64,000 bases of DNA from Saccharibacillus kuerlensis DSM 22868 (GTDB taxonomy: Bacteria > Bacillota > Bacilli > Paenibacillales > Paenibacillaceae). The notes under the pieces are model-generated. The model had not been told where the DNA came from, did no database searches, and saw only the letters and a program-made list of their open reading frames with translations. The DNA is taken from contig NZ_KB899281.1 in the NCBI RefSeq assembly GCF_000378145.1, positions 62,001 through 126,000 of the forward strand, in the 5' to 3' direction. The position numbers and the translations under genes were made by a program. Shown here piece by piece: positions 32,750-42,530 of the stretch; the stretch's first letter is position 1, and each line of letters starts with the position of its first letter.

Positions 32750-34525
32750 ATGAACGTTCTCAGGCGACTGCAGGACTATTACTGGGAGAAGAAAGCGTAT
32801 ATGTTCGCTTCGATTCTTTTTCTGGCAATCGCCACTGCTCTGGGGTTGGTATACCCCAAACTGCTCCAAGTGCTGATCGACGATGTGATTTTGCCCCGCG
32901 ATTTTGAAGCCGTACCGAAATTGGCCCTTGCCGTGGTCGGCGTTGTAACGCTCAAAGCGTGCATGCAGTTCCTGCACGGCTTCTTCGGCGCTCGTCTTGG
33001 TAACCACCTGGCTTACCGTTTACGCAACGCTTGTTACGAGAAGCTGCAGTTTCTATCATTCCGCTACTACGATACGGCCAAAACAGGCGATCTGATGGCC
33101 CGCCTTACAGGCGATCTGGAGGCTATTCGTCTGTTTATCGGGTTCGGCTTCGCTCAGATTCTTAACCTGTTTCTGATGGTAGGCTTTGGTGCAGCGATGA
33201 TGCTGTCGATCAATTGGCAGCTGACACTGTTTACCCTGGTCACTATTCCGGTGCTGCTCTATGTAGCGCTGCGGTTCGAATCGCGTATTCATCCGGCATT
33301 TCAGGAAATGCGCCTGGCACTCAGCTCCTTGACGACGGCGGTGCAGGAAAATGTCACTGGCGTTCGCACGGTTAAAGCTTTTGCCCGTGAACCGCACGAA
33401 GTAAACAAGTTCTCGCTGCGCAACGACCGCTACAGAGATAATCAGCTGCATGCCTCGGGGCTCTGGAGCCGTTACTTCCCGGTCATGGAACTGCTGGCTT
33501 CCGCCTGTGCGGTGCTGTTGATTGGCGTCGGCGGCACGATGGTCATTCGGGGCAGTCTGACAATCGGGGAATTGGTCGCCTTTTTCAGTCTGATTTGGTA
33601 TATCATTGGACCGATGTGGGGTGCCGGCTTCCATATCAATAACTACACACAGTCCGAAGCGTCCGGCGAACGAGTTCTACAAATTTTGAATCAACCGATC
33701 GACGTCCGCGACAAGGAAGGAGCCATAAAGCTCGACGACGAACGGATACGCGGGCATGTGACGTTTGAAAATGTCAGCTTTGCTTACGGCAACCAACTGC
33801 GAGCTGTACATGAAATCAATCTGGATGCGCCTCCGGGTAAAGTCATCGGTCTTCTGGGCGGAACAGGTACAGGGAAATCAACGATCATTCAGCTGCTCAT
33901 GCGCGCTTATGACGTGACGGAAGGATCGATCAAGTTCGATGGAATGGATATTCGGGATATTCGGGTCATGGATCTGCGCAGTCAGATTGCAGCTGTATTC
34001 CAGGAGACGTTCCTGTTTTCTTCAACGGTTAAGGGAAACATCGCTTATGGCATGAACAACGTCTCGATGGACGATATCATCCGCGCCGCCAAGCTCGCTA
34101 AAGCGCATGATTTCATCATGGAAATGAAACAGGGCTACGATACCATTGTAGGGGAGCGCGGTATGGGACTCTCGGGTGGACAGAAGCAGCGGATCGCGAT
34201 TGCACGGGCGCTGCTCAAAAATCCGAAAATACTGATCCTGGATGATGCGACCAGCGCGGTTGACATGGAGACCGAGCAGGAGATTCAAGCCGGATTCCAA
34301 GAAGTCATGAAAGGACGTACCACGTTTATTATCGCGCATCGGATCTCTTCGCTGCGTCACGCCGATGAAATTCTGGTGCTCGACGAAGGACGAATCGTTC
34401 AACGAGGCACGCATAATGAGCTGATTCGAAAACCGGGCCCTTATCACGACGTGTATCGTATTCAATATGCCGATCATATCGCCCGAATGGAGAATGAAGG
34501 CAGCGAAGGGGGAGCGGTCCTGTGA
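32750..34525 (+). CDS. Heterodimeric ABC exporter subunit with degenerate catalytic Walker B
   Basis: A 591-residue half-transporter with six transmembrane helices (about 1-310) and an ATP-binding domain. The latter has Walker A GGTGTGKST, signature LSGGQKQR and Walker B ILILDDATSAVD. The Asp after the Walker B aspartate, where glutamate is usual, marks the non-catalytic site of asymmetric multidrug exporters such as BmrC/BmrD (YheI/YheH). GGAGG precedes the ATG. It overlaps the next gene by 4 nt (GTGA), so the two subunits are made together. The substrate is unknown; drugs or lipids are typical. Confidence 0.93.
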   Translation: MNVLRRLQDYYWEKKAYMFASILFLAIATALGLVYPKLLQVLIDDVILPRDFEAVPKLALAVVGVVTLKACMQFLHGFFGARLGNHLAYRLRNACYEKLQFLSFRYYDTAKTGDLMARLTGDLEAIRLFIGFGFAQILNLFLMVGFGAAMMLSINWQLTLFTLVTIPVLLYVALRFESRIHPAFQEMRLALSSLTTAVQENVTGVRTVKAFAREPHEVNKFSLRNDRYRDNQLHASGLWSRYFPVMELLASACAVLLIGVGGTMVIRGSLTIGELVAFFSLIWYIIGPMWGAGFHINNYTQSEASGERVLQILNQPIDVRDKEGAIKLDDERIRGHVTFENVSFAYGNQLRAVHEINLDAPPGKVIGLLGGTGTGKSTIIQLLMRAYDVTEGSIKFDGMDIRDIRVMDLRSQIAAVFQETFLFSSTVKGNIAYGMNNVSMDDIIRAAKLAKAHDFIMEMKQGYDTIVGERGMGLSGGQKQRIAIARALLKNPKILILDDATSAVDMETEQEIQAGFQEVMKGRTTFIIAHRISSLRHADEILVLDEGRIVQRGTHNELIRKPGPYHDVYRIQYADHIARMENEGSEGGAVL

Positions 34526-36366
34526 GTACCCATACCGAAAAGTTGAAAACGGAGCTTAACAAGCAGCCGCAGCAAAATCCCGAAAATGAACGGTTTGTCT
34601 ACAAAGACGACGATGACATCGATAAAGCATTTAACTGGAAACAATTTGCCCGGCTGTTCGGTTATATGAAGCCTTACGCCAAACAGTTTCTGCCGCTCAT
34701 CATTCTGATGACAATTCTCGGCACAGTTACCAAACTGGCAGTTCCTTATCTGACCGGCGTATTGGCAATCGATCAGGCGATCAGACAGAGCAATCTCCCG
34801 CTTCTCTATATTGTAACGGCGTCCGTATTGGGGCTGTACGTGGTGCAGTGGGCAGCCAACGTATTCCGGATCAAGTATACGAATATTATCGGACAGCGGG
34901 TCATTTACGATATACGCTCTTCGCTGTTTGCGCATATCCAGAAGCTGTCGTTTAACTTTTTCGATAAAAGACCTGCAGGTTCCGTATTGGTGCGGGTAAC
35001 GAACGATGTCAATTCGCTGCAGGATCTGTTTACAAACGGTGCGGTCAATGTATTGATCGACTGCGTTCAGTTGGCTGGTATCATGGTCATTCTGCTGCTG
35101 ATCAACTGGAAGCTCGGTCTGGCGGTCATGATTACGGTGCCGATTATGTTCTTTATTTCGACCAAGCTGCGGCAGAAGATCCGAATAGCGTGGCAGGATG
35201 TACGAATGAAAAATTCCCGCATCAATTCGCACTTGAACGAAGCGATTCAGGGAATCCGAGTGACCCAAGCTTACACGCAGGAACAAGAAAACATGAAATT
35301 TTTTGACGGAATGAATACGGAAAGCCGCAAATCTTGGGACCGCGCTTCGACGATGAATCAGTCTTTCGGACCGCTGATCGAAATTACGGGCGGCGTCGGT
35401 TCAATGATTCTGTTCTGGTATGGTGCGTATCTGATTCAAGAGGGAGAAGTTACAATCGGCCTGCTCGTTACATTCGCGAACTACGTCGGCAACTTCTGGG
35501 ATCCGATTAACCGCTTGGGACAGATGTATAACCAACTGCTTGTCGCAATGGCTTCCTCGGAGCGGATCTTCGAGTTCCTCGATGAGAAGCCAAGTATCGA
35601 CGATAAACCGGATGCCAAGCCGCTGCCGAAGATCAAGGGCGACGTCAATCTGGAAAAGGTTGTCTTCGAGTACGAACCGGGACGCCAAGCGCTTAAAGGC
35701 ATCGACATTGAGGCGAAAGCAGGGCAGTCGATCGCTCTGGTCGGCCATACAGGTTCCGGTAAATCGACGATTATTAATCTGCTGAGCCGCTTCTATGACG
35801 TCACTCAGGGGACGGTGAAAATTGACGGTATCGATGTGCGCGACGTCAAGGTAGAAAGTTTGCGTGCACAGATTAGCATCGTACTGCAGGATACGTTCAT
35901 TTTCTCGGGTACGATCCGGGACAATATCCGCTTTGGGCGTCTTGATGCAACCGACGAGGAAATTGAAAAAGTAGCTGAAGCGGTCAAGGCACACGACTTC
36001 ATCATGTCGCTGCCTGCCGGTTACGATACGGAGGTCGAAGAACGCGGCAGTGCGCTTTCGATGGGCCAGCGTCAGCTGCTCTCCTTTGCCCGGGCACTGC
36101 TTGCCGACCCTCGAATCTTGATTCTGGATGAAGCGACGGCAAGCATCGATACGGAGACCGAGCTCAGAATTCAAGAAGCGCTTAAAGTCCTGCTTCAGGG
36201 AAGAACATCTTTCATTGTAGCGCATCGCCTCTCGACTATTCGACACGCCGACAAGATTATCGTGCTTGATCACGGCGAAATCAAGGAACAGGGAACACAT
36301 AAAGAGCTTATCCGACATGGCGGGATTTACAACGGTCTTGTAGAAGCTCAATTCCGATATTTATAA
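34522..36366 (+). CDS. Heterodimeric ABC exporter subunit with canonical Walker B
   Basis: A 614-residue half-transporter starting at a GTG inside the end of the preceding gene. A charged N-terminal extension of about 40 residues precedes six transmembrane helices. The ATP-binding domain has Walker A GHTGSGKST, Walker B ILILDEATASID with the catalytic glutamate, and a modified signature, LSMGQRQL. In the heterodimer this altered signature would face the partner's degenerate Walker B, so one site is consensus and the other is not. A terminator follows the gene. Confidence 0.93.
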   Translation: MSTHTEKLKTELNKQPQQNPENERFVYKDDDDIDKAFNWKQFARLFGYMKPYAKQFLPLIILMTILGTVTKLAVPYLTGVLAIDQAIRQSNLPLLYIVTASVLGLYVVQWAANVFRIKYTNIIGQRVIYDIRSSLFAHIQKLSFNFFDKRPAGSVLVRVTNDVNSLQDLFTNGAVNVLIDCVQLAGIMVILLLINWKLGLAVMITVPIMFFISTKLRQKIRIAWQDVRMKNSRINSHLNEAIQGIRVTQAYTQEQENMKFFDGMNTESRKSWDRASTMNQSFGPLIEITGGVGSMILFWYGAYLIQEGEVTIGLLVTFANYVGNFWDPINRLGQMYNQLLVAMASSERIFEFLDEKPSIDDKPDAKPLPKIKGDVNLEKVVFEYEPGRQALKGIDIEAKAGQSIALVGHTGSGKSTIINLLSRFYDVTQGTVKIDGIDVRDVKVESLRAQISIVLQDTFIFSGTIRDNIRFGRLDATDEEIEKVAEAVKAHDFIMSLPAGYDTEVEERGSALSMGQRQLLSFARALLADPRILILDEATASIDTETELRIQEALKVLLQGRTSFIVAHRLSTIRHADKIIVLDHGEIKEQGTHKELIRHGGIYNGLVEAQFRYL

Positions 36367-36414
36367 AATTTGAGTGCTCTAAAAGTATGGAGAAGACCGT
36401 AAGTCATATTTACC

Positions 36415-36446
36415 GGAAAACCTGCGACTTTTTTCGCGGGTTTTCG
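36415..36446 (+). terminator. Rho-independent terminator after the ABC exporter operon
   Basis: GAAAACCTGCGA pairs with TCGCGGGTTTTC around CTTTTT. The descending T run is short. Confidence 0.7.
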
Positions 36447-36547
36447 TCAATTATTCATAAAAATTTATATAATCGGGCTTGCAATTCGGCTGGCGAGCAC
36501 ACAAAATAGAAAGAGACAAACCAAAAAGGCGTAGGAGTTGGTCAACG

Positions 36548-37738
36548 ATGTGGGGGGCTCCATTATCCGCGAGCGCGAAGAAAGTTATGCTTCTCGGCAG
36601 CGGTGAACTGGGCAAAGAAGTCGTTATCGAAGCGCAGCGGCTCGGAGTGGAATGTATTGCAGTGGATCGTTACAATAACGCTCCAGCCATGCAGGTTGCT
36701 CATCGGAGCTATGTGATCGATATGTTGGACGCCGAAGCGTTGAAGGAACTTGTTCTAATGGAAAAGCCGGATCTGATCGTGCCGGAGATAGAAGCCATCG
36801 CAACACCCATGCTGCAAAGACTGGAAAGCGAAGGATTCAAGGTCATTCCGACGGCTGCAGCCGCAAGACTCACAATGGACCGTGAAGGGATTCGCCGGCT
36901 GGCCGCAGAAACGCTTGGACTGCCGACGGCGGAATACCGTTTTGCGGATACGCTGGATGAACTTAAGGCAGCCGTTGCGGAACTGGGTGCGCCCTGCGTA
37001 ATCAAACCTCTGATGAGTTCTTCAGGCAAGGGACAGAGCGTGCTGAAGAAACCGGAGGATGCGGAGCACTGCTGGCAGTTTGCATTGGAAGGTGCGCGCG
37101 CGAAAAACAGTACACGTGTAATTGTAGAAGCTTTTGTGCCGTTTGAAAGTGAAATTACGCTACTGACAGTCAGAAGCGTATCGGGGACATTATTCTGTCC
37201 GCCGATCGGCCATATTCAAAAAGATGGTGACTACGTAGAATCGTGGCAGCCGCATCCGATGGATGCAGCCAAGCTTGAAGAAGCGAAGCGGATTGCCAAG
37301 ACGATTACGGACGAGCTGGGCGGGTATGGTCTGTTCGGAGTAGAATTGTTCTTGACAGACGACGGCGTCGTATTCAGCGAAGTATCGCCTCGTCCGCACG
37401 ACACCGGAATGGTAACGATGGCCACGCAGGATTTGTCAGAGTTCGCTCTGCACATTCGGGCGATTTTGGGTCTGCCGATTACCGGAATTGAACTGCTGAC
37501 AGCAGGTGCATCAGCGACGTTAAAAGCGAGCCGGTACAGTGAAGGCTTCGCGGTTGGAGGTCTGTCGGAAGCTTTGAGCGTTCCGCGCACCCAGGTTCGT
37601 ATATTTGGCAAGCCCGATTCAAAACCGGGTCGCAGAATGGCCGTTGCGCTTAGCGCAGCGGAAGATGTGGAGACTGCGCGGAACCGCGCCCGTGAGGCGG
37701 TCGGTCTGCTAAAAGAGGAGTATTCGGATGACAACTAA
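36548..37738 (+). CDS. purT: Formate-dependent phosphoribosylglycinamide formyltransferase PurT
   Basis: Purine synthesis: uses formate and ATP to formylate GAR, a folate-independent alternative to PurN. The 396-residue ATP-grasp protein shows [20 protein letters not shown] near the N-terminus, [12 protein letters not shown] in the ATP-grasp domain and [15 protein letters not shown]. The ATG at 36548 follows TAGGAG, with a somewhat long spacing of about 11 nt. It overlaps the following GNAT gene by 11 nt. No other pur genes are nearby. Confidence 0.95.
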   Translation: MWGAPLSASAKKVMLLGSGELGKEVVIEAQRLGVECIAVDRYNNAPAMQVAHRSYVIDMLDAEALKELVLMEKPDLIVPEIEAIATPMLQRLESEGFKVIPTAAAARLTMDREGIRRLAAETLGLPTAEYRFADTLDELKAAVAELGAPCVIKPLMSSSGKGQSVLKKPEDAEHCWQFALEGARAKNSTRVIVEAFVPFESEITLLTVRSVSGTLFCPPIGHIQKDGDYVESWQPHPMDAAKLEEAKRIAKTITDELGGYGLFGVELFLTDDGVVFSEVSPRPHDTGMVTMATQDLSEFALHIRAILGLPITGIELLTAGASATLKASRYSEGFAVGGLSEALSVPRTQVRIFGKPDSKPGRRMAVALSAAEDVETARNRAREAVGLLKEEYSDDN

Positions 37739-38183
37739 TGTATTGGAAAAAACGGCCGATCTTCGCACGGCTACCTGCGGCGATGCCGCAGTCCTGACAG
37801 AGCTGATGCGTAAATTGTCGTATCCTACGACACCAAGCGTTATGCGGGAGCAGTTGGAGGCCCGCGAAAACAATCCGAATTATTGCACTTATTTGGCGGA
37901 ACAGGACGGCAGAGCAATCGGTATGATTTCACTGCGCCTGATCCCGGCACGGGGTTCGGAGGCACAGATGGTCCAAATCGCCGGTCTGATCGTTGACGAA
38001 GCTTGCCGCGGCTGCGGGATCGGCCGACAACTCGTGAGACAGGCGGAAGATTGGGCTCTGGAGTCCGGCAGCAAATTCCTCTTCCTAACAGGAATCAACC
38101 GGGAAGACCGTCTCGGCGCACACAACTTTTACCAGCGTGCAGGTTTTGAGAAATTCGGCTGCAAGTTCATCAAATCCCTCTAG
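37728..38183 (+). CDS. GNAT-family N-acetyltransferase
   Basis: A 151-residue acetyl-CoA-dependent acetyltransferase. The acetyl-CoA-binding motif appears as [17 protein letters not shown] (about residues 88-104), after the beta-strand [11 protein letters not shown], with the C-terminal segment [14 protein letters not shown]. It overlaps the end of purT, with GAGGAG upstream, so the two are translationally coupled. The substrate is unknown and need not be purine-related. Confidence 0.88.
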   Translation: MTTNVLEKTADLRTATCGDAAVLTELMRKLSYPTTPSVMREQLEARENNPNYCTYLAEQDGRAIGMISLRLIPARGSEAQMVQIAGLIVDEACRGCGIGRQLVRQAEDWALESGSKFLFLTGINREDRLGAHNFYQRAGFEKFGCKFIKSL

Positions 38184-38253
38184 ATAGTAAGCGGTCCGCC
38201 TTTTGGAATTGGACGACTTACAGATTCAATGACTTATAAATAAAAGTATTTTT

Positions 38254-38283
38254 GGTTCCGCTTCTTATGAGCGGGACCTTTTG
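38254..38283 (+). terminator. Rho-independent terminator after the purT-GNAT pair
   Basis: GGTTCCGCT and AGCGGGACC flank TCTTATG, followed by TTTTGTTGTTTT. Confidence 0.8.
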
Positions 38284-38464
38284 TTGTTTTGAGCATATAC
38301 CCATTTTAGAACCTTTTGATTGCAATAAATACGGATAAATTTATAATTTTTTTTCAAAAAAGGGGGCTTTTCTTGTTTCAAAGCTGGAAACGTGGTAGAG
38401 TGGGTAGGAGTGTTAGGCGATGTAAAATTAATCCATTTGTTAGGAAAGAGGAGGAACTTCGGAA

Positions 38465-39016
38465 TTGAAAACAATTTTTGAGAATAAAATGCAGGTATTT
38501 AAGAAAACGAAAAGTTTGACTAAGCGTGTCGCAACTTTTGCCTTGGCTGCTTCATTGGCGGTCGGAGGCGTTTATATAGCGGGTCCGGCGGAATCGGCTA
38601 ATGCCCAGATCAGTTATCAAGCCGCTTACGCGAAAACAACTACCGACAAAACCCAGTTTACGAATAAAGTTATCTATCTTGTGAACTTGGAACGCCGCAA
38701 GGCTGGACTGAAGTCGCTTTCGATCAACACGAAAACTTCGCGGGCTTCGAGCTTAAAAGCGAAAGACATGTCTAGAAAGAATTACTTCAATCACACTTCT
38801 CCAACTTACGGATCGCCGTTCAATTTGCTTAAGCTGCAAAAGATTTCTTATCGTACAGCTGGCGAGAACCTTGCAATGGGACAACGTTCACCGGAAAGTG
38901 TAATGAAAAGCTGGATGAGCAGCCCAGGGCATCGAAAGAATATTTTGAATCCGAATTTTAAATCGATCGGGGTTAGCTATTACAACGGATATTGGGTGCA
39001 GATGTTTATCGGCTAA
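38465..39016 (+). CDS. Secreted CAP-domain (SCP-like, YkwD-type) protein
   Basis: A 183-residue exported protein. A signal peptide with a long basic n-region ends near ESANAQ (about residue 44). The CAP domain fills the remainder, with LVNLERRKAGLKSLSIN, YFNHTSP, TAGENLAMG and SWMSSPGHRKNIL. The start is a TTG at 38465 with GGAGG about 10 nt upstream. An ATG at 38489 is possible but has no ribosome site. Function in bacteria is unsettled; spore-coat or surface roles are known for relatives. Confidence 0.9.
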   Translation: MKTIFENKMQVFKKTKSLTKRVATFALAASLAVGGVYIAGPAESANAQISYQAAYAKTTTDKTQFTNKVIYLVNLERRKAGLKSLSINTKTSRASSLKAKDMSRKNYFNHTSPTYGSPFNLLKLQKISYRTAGENLAMGQRSPESVMKSWMSSPGHRKNILNPNFKSIGVSYYNGYWVQMFIG

Positions 39017-39080
39017 GCAGTTGAAAGCCGGAATACACGTTGAAGGCATGATCCTAATAGGTTTGAATAATAAGCTAACA

Positions 39081-39115
39081 AAAGAAACCCAACCTCCCGG
39101 GAGGTTGGGTTTCTT
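39081..39115. terminator. Bidirectional terminator between the CAP gene and tRNA-Lys
   Basis: AAGAAACCCAACCTCCC pairs perfectly with GGGAGGTTGGGTTTCTT, with T-rich flanks on both strands. Confidence 0.9.
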
Positions 39116-39132
39116 CATCATATATAAAAGAA

Positions 39133-39205
39133 TGGGACATGTAGGAATCGAACCTACAACCTGTCGATTAAGAGTCGAATGCTCTGCCAATTGAGCTAAT
39201 GTCCC
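39133..39205 (-). tRNA. tRNA-Lys (CTT anticodon)
   Basis: A 73-nt cloverleaf on the minus strand. The acceptor GGGACAT pairs with ATGTCCC and the discriminator is A. The D arm is GCTC/GAGC. The anticodon loop CTCTTAA gives anticodon CTT. The T arm is GTAGG-TTCGATT-CCTAC. The outermost anticodon-stem pair is a U-C mismatch. CCA is not encoded. Confidence 0.96.
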
Positions 39206-39264
39206 ATATTTCTTCTAACGGCCGCACGGTTACTTTTATTCAGTGCTTACCGGCGACAAGGAAT

Positions 39265-39294
39265 ATCTTATCATAGTTACTTAGAGGTTGGCAA
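39265..39294 (-). promoter_or_regulatory. Likely promoter of tRNA-Lys
   Basis: On the minus strand TTGCCA (39289-39294) and TAAGAT (39265-39270) are 18 nt apart, about 60 nt before the tRNA. Confidence 0.5.
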
Positions 39295-39417
39295 GTATTT
39301 TCTGAAAAAAACTTTGAATTTCTTATTGGACCGTTTGCAAATCGCTTCACAAACACTTATGGTAAATTAGAAAAGATAAGCGCGAAAAGGGCGGTCCGCC
39401 GGTTGAGGAGGATGAGC

Positions 39418-40236
39418 ATGAATTCTTGGAAGTGGATATGGAGAATGACCGCTTTACTGTCGGGAGCAGCAACACTGCTGTTGGCTGTAGGCTTTGGCCA
39501 TGGAGCACAGGAGCTAATATTTCCGCGGCCTAATGTTGTAGATACAGAAGCTTCGGCGAACGCACCGTTAACAAACCGCGAACCTTCGCTCGAAGATGGC
39601 AATTATCGGATTGTTGCAGTAGGCGACTCTCTCGCAAAAGGTACGGGCGATACAACCGGACAGGGATTCGCTCGGAGAACAGCTGCGCTGCTCGATCAAA
39701 AAGATGATAAAGAAGTACGTTTTCTGAACAATTTGGGCATCAATGGCATGACAACCCGCCAGCTGCTGAATGAGCTTGAAGAGCCGGGCGTACAGTATGT
39801 ACTTAAGGAAGCGAATATTATCTTGCTGTCGATCGGCGCCAACGACCTGTTTCAGGGAGGAGAGGCGCTGCAGATGGGTTCTGGAGTTCCTGATTCAGCC
39901 GCAGCCTTTGATGAAGCTCTGCCGGGCGCAGTTGAACGTCTAGGCGAGATCCTGAATATGCTGCGTTCGATTAATCCTTCCGCACGAATCGTCTATATCG
40001 GATTATATAACCCGTTTGGAGATATCGAAGAACTGCGTGAGGCTGGCAACCAAGGAATAACGGATTGGAATGCAAGAGCGGCTGAAATGATTGCAGAAAC
40101 TGAAAATATGACGCTGACACCTACATTTGATTTATTTCAGCGCAATCCAGGGGCTTATTTGTCATTCGATCATTTTCATCCAAATTCGATTGGATATGAA
40201 CGCATTGCTGAACGGATCGTACAGGGGCTGGAGTAA
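39418..40236 (+). CDS. SGNH/GDSL-family hydrolase (YpmR-type), membrane-anchored or exported
   Basis: A 272-residue protein with an N-terminal hydrophobic helix (about 10-28) and an SGNH esterase domain. Block I is AVGDSLAKGTGD, block II has NNLGINGMTT, block III is SIGANDLF, and block V has the Asp-His pair in FDHFHPNSIGY. The ATG at 39418 follows GAGGAGG with good spacing; ATG 39412 and TTG 39403 are less likely. The substrate is unknown; relatives act on lipid or carbohydrate esters outside the membrane. Confidence 0.9.
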   Translation: MNSWKWIWRMTALLSGAATLLLAVGFGHGAQELIFPRPNVVDTEASANAPLTNREPSLEDGNYRIVAVGDSLAKGTGDTTGQGFARRTAALLDQKDDKEVRFLNNLGINGMTTRQLLNELEEPGVQYVLKEANIILLSIGANDLFQGGEALQMGSGVPDSAAAFDEALPGAVERLGEILNMLRSINPSARIVYIGLYNPFGDIEELREAGNQGITDWNARAAEMIAETENMTLTPTFDLFQRNPGAYLSFDHFHPNSIGYERIAERIVQGLE

Positions 40237-40479
40237 ATTAGCGAGCCGATAAAGCGTATAAGGTCTATACTTATAAAAGCTGCAGTAAAGAAAAGGTCAA
40301 TGAAACAGGAACGAACCATGAAAAAAAACGAACCATGAAACAGAAATGAACAATGAACTCACACAATAGAAATAATATAGAAGCATATATATTGAAATAC
40401 GTGACAGCAGCATAGGGCGGAACGAAACAATAGTAATGCCAAAAGAGAGAAAAAAGATATTCGGAAAGGGGAAATAGGA

Positions 40480-41451
40480 ATGCAACAGCCTAGCGGCGGC
40501 TCTGTGCTGCACGTACAGGATCTGAACAAGCGAATCGGCCGCAGGACAATTATTGACAGCATAAGTTTTGACGTGCGTGAAGGTGAAATTTTCGGTTTTT
40601 TAGGACCTAACGGGGCAGGGAAAACGACAACGATTCGTATGCTGGTAGGGTTGATTAAGCCGAGCTCTGGCAGTGTGGAAATTTGCGGTTTCAACGTGCA
40701 GAAGCAGCCGGAAGAAGCTTTGAAATATGTAGGATCTATCGTTGAGAATCCGGAAATGTACCCGTTTCTGACCGGATGGGAAAACTTGATGCATTTTGCG
40801 CGTATGCAGGAAGGAGTGGACGAACAGCGCATTTGGGAAGTGACTGAACTTGTTCATTTGAGTGGAAGAATTCATGAGAAAGTACGTACTTACTCGCTTG
40901 GTATGCGTCAGCGTCTAGGCATCGCGCAAGCGCTGCTGGCCCGGCCGAAACTGCTGATTCTGGACGAACCTACGAATGGTCTTGATCCCAAGGGAATCAA
41001 AGAAATGCGCGCATTTATCCGTGAGCTTGCCGCTAGTGGACTTGCGGTGTTCGTATCCAGCCATTTATTGAGCGAAATTCAGCTTCTCTGCGATCGGGTG
41101 GCTATTATCGGCAGCGGCCGAGAACTTGCAGTAGGCTCTGTCGACGAGCTTATGGGTACCGGCCAGGCGTTGGTTATCTGGGATGCTGATCCTAAGGAGA
41201 AAGCCCGGATCCTACTGAGCAAATATACGGATATCGTTGTCATGGATCCCGTGGATTCATCCGTTTTGGAAGATGCTGCGGCTGCTTTGTTAAATGAAAG
41301 AAGTATTGTAACGGAAACCCCGGAGCACCGGGTAGCCGAAGTGCTGGAGCATATGGTTCGTGAAGGAATCACTTTGAGAGGTGTAGACCGTGTAGCTCCG
41401 ACACTGGAACGGCTTTTCCTGAAAATGACGGAGGGGGCAGGCATCGAGTGA
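40480..41451 (+). CDS. ABC transporter ATP-binding protein (BcrA type)
   Basis: A 323-residue ATPase of the family linked to bacitracin and lantibiotic resistance exporters. It has Walker A GPNGAGKTTT, signature YSLGMRQRLGIA, Walker B LLILDEPTNGLD, the switch histidine in VSSHLLSEIQ, and a C-terminal extension of about 90 residues. GGAAAGGGG lies upstream of the ATG. It overlaps the permease gene by 4 nt (GTGA). No adjacent two-component system of the BceRS kind is present, so its signal and substrate are open. Confidence 0.93.
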   Translation: MQQPSGGSVLHVQDLNKRIGRRTIIDSISFDVREGEIFGFLGPNGAGKTTTIRMLVGLIKPSSGSVEICGFNVQKQPEEALKYVGSIVENPEMYPFLTGWENLMHFARMQEGVDEQRIWEVTELVHLSGRIHEKVRTYSLGMRQRLGIAQALLARPKLLILDEPTNGLDPKGIKEMRAFIRELAASGLAVFVSSHLLSEIQLLCDRVAIIGSGRELAVGSVDELMGTGQALVIWDADPKEKARILLSKYTDIVVMDPVDSSVLEDAAAALLNERSIVTETPEHRVAEVLEHMVREGITLRGVDRVAPTLERLFLKMTEGAGIE

Positions 41452-42437
41452 AGCGATTTTGGGCCATGGTACAGAATGAAGTTGTCAAAATTGTAAAGAA
41501 AAAACGCTTTTATATCATTTTGCTGATTCTCGCCGTCATGGTGCCGGTTTTCAGTTATGCGCAGATGCGGCAGTCACTTGAACGTCAGGAAAGCTACGGG
41601 AGCGATTGGCGTCTCGAAGTGCAGCAGGCTATCATTGATAATCAAAATTCATTAAGCAGCGATAGGGTACCGCAGGAATGGAAAATTTATCGACAGATCT
41701 TTATCCAGCAGATGCAGTACTATTTGGATAACGATGTGAATCCGAATGAACCGGGCGGGGTAACTTTTACGCGTGAATTTATTAACAATTCTGCAACGCT
41801 ATTTATTCCGCTGATGACAATGACAATCGCTTCGGACCTTGTATCCTCGGAGCGGGCGAGCGGTACGATAAAAATGCTGCTGACCCGGCCTGTCCGAAGA
41901 TGGAAGGTGCTGCTGAGCAAACTGGTTGCACTGCTCATGTTCGTATCTCTGATCGTCGCCAGTGCTTACCTGATCTGCTATCTGATCTCCGGCGTATTTT
42001 TTGGTTATTCGGGTTGGACTATCCCAATTTTCACCGGATTCGTTCTGAACGGTTCTGATGTTGATCTCAGTTATGTCCATGCAACGCCTCAATGGGAGTA
42101 CTTGTTGATGCAGTCAGGACTTGTCTGGTTTGTGAGCACTGTGGTGGCTCTGCTGGCTTTCATGGTGTCTGTACTCGTCCGAAGCACGGCGGCTAGTATT
42201 GTCGTTATGATGTCTGCCTTAATATCAGGTTCGATCCTGACAAATATGGCTTCGGCCTGGACAAGCGCCAAATATTTGTTTATGGTCAATCTCGGACTCA
42301 CCGAATATTTGGCCGGCAATCCGGCACCGATAGAAGGCATGACACTGGGCTTTTCATTGGCGGTATTGGCTGCTTGGGCAGCGGTATCTGTGATTATTTC
42401 GTTTGCCGTCTTTACGAAAAGGGACGTTTTGACTTAG
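41448..42437 (+). CDS. ABC-2 type permease partner of the BcrA-like ATPase
   Basis: A 329-residue membrane protein from a GTG start inside the end of the ATPase gene. The first helix follows a short basic segment (VVKIVKKKRFYIILLIL), then a ~100-residue extracytoplasmic loop and five further helices. SSERASGTIKMLLTRPVRRW is the usual ABC-2 cytoplasmic coupling segment. It forms the channel with the preceding ATPase. It ends about 90 nt before parE. Confidence 0.9.
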   Translation: MKRFWAMVQNEVVKIVKKKRFYIILLILAVMVPVFSYAQMRQSLERQESYGSDWRLEVQQAIIDNQNSLSSDRVPQEWKIYRQIFIQQMQYYLDNDVNPNEPGGVTFTREFINNSATLFIPLMTMTIASDLVSSERASGTIKMLLTRPVRRWKVLLSKLVALLMFVSLIVASAYLICYLISGVFFGYSGWTIPIFTGFVLNGSDVDLSYVHATPQWEYLLMQSGLVWFVSTVVALLAFMVSVLVRSTAASIVVMMSALISGSILTNMASAWTSAKYLFMVNLGLTEYLAGNPAPIEGMTLGFSLAVLAAWAAVSVIISFAVFTKRDVLT

Positions 42438-42530
42438 AATAAAAAGAGGAAAATGAAAACACTTGTTTGCATTTCGGTACAATAATGGTCCGGAGGCAAA
42501 AAGCGAGCAAGAGAGAAAGAGGGAGAAATC

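Noticed and set aside
40305-40360. Imperfect repeats of an ACGAACCATGAAA-like unit upstream of the BcrA-type gene
   Set aside because: Only two close copies plus a decayed one in an A-rich leader. No structure or regulatory match was seen, so it was not annotated as a repeat.
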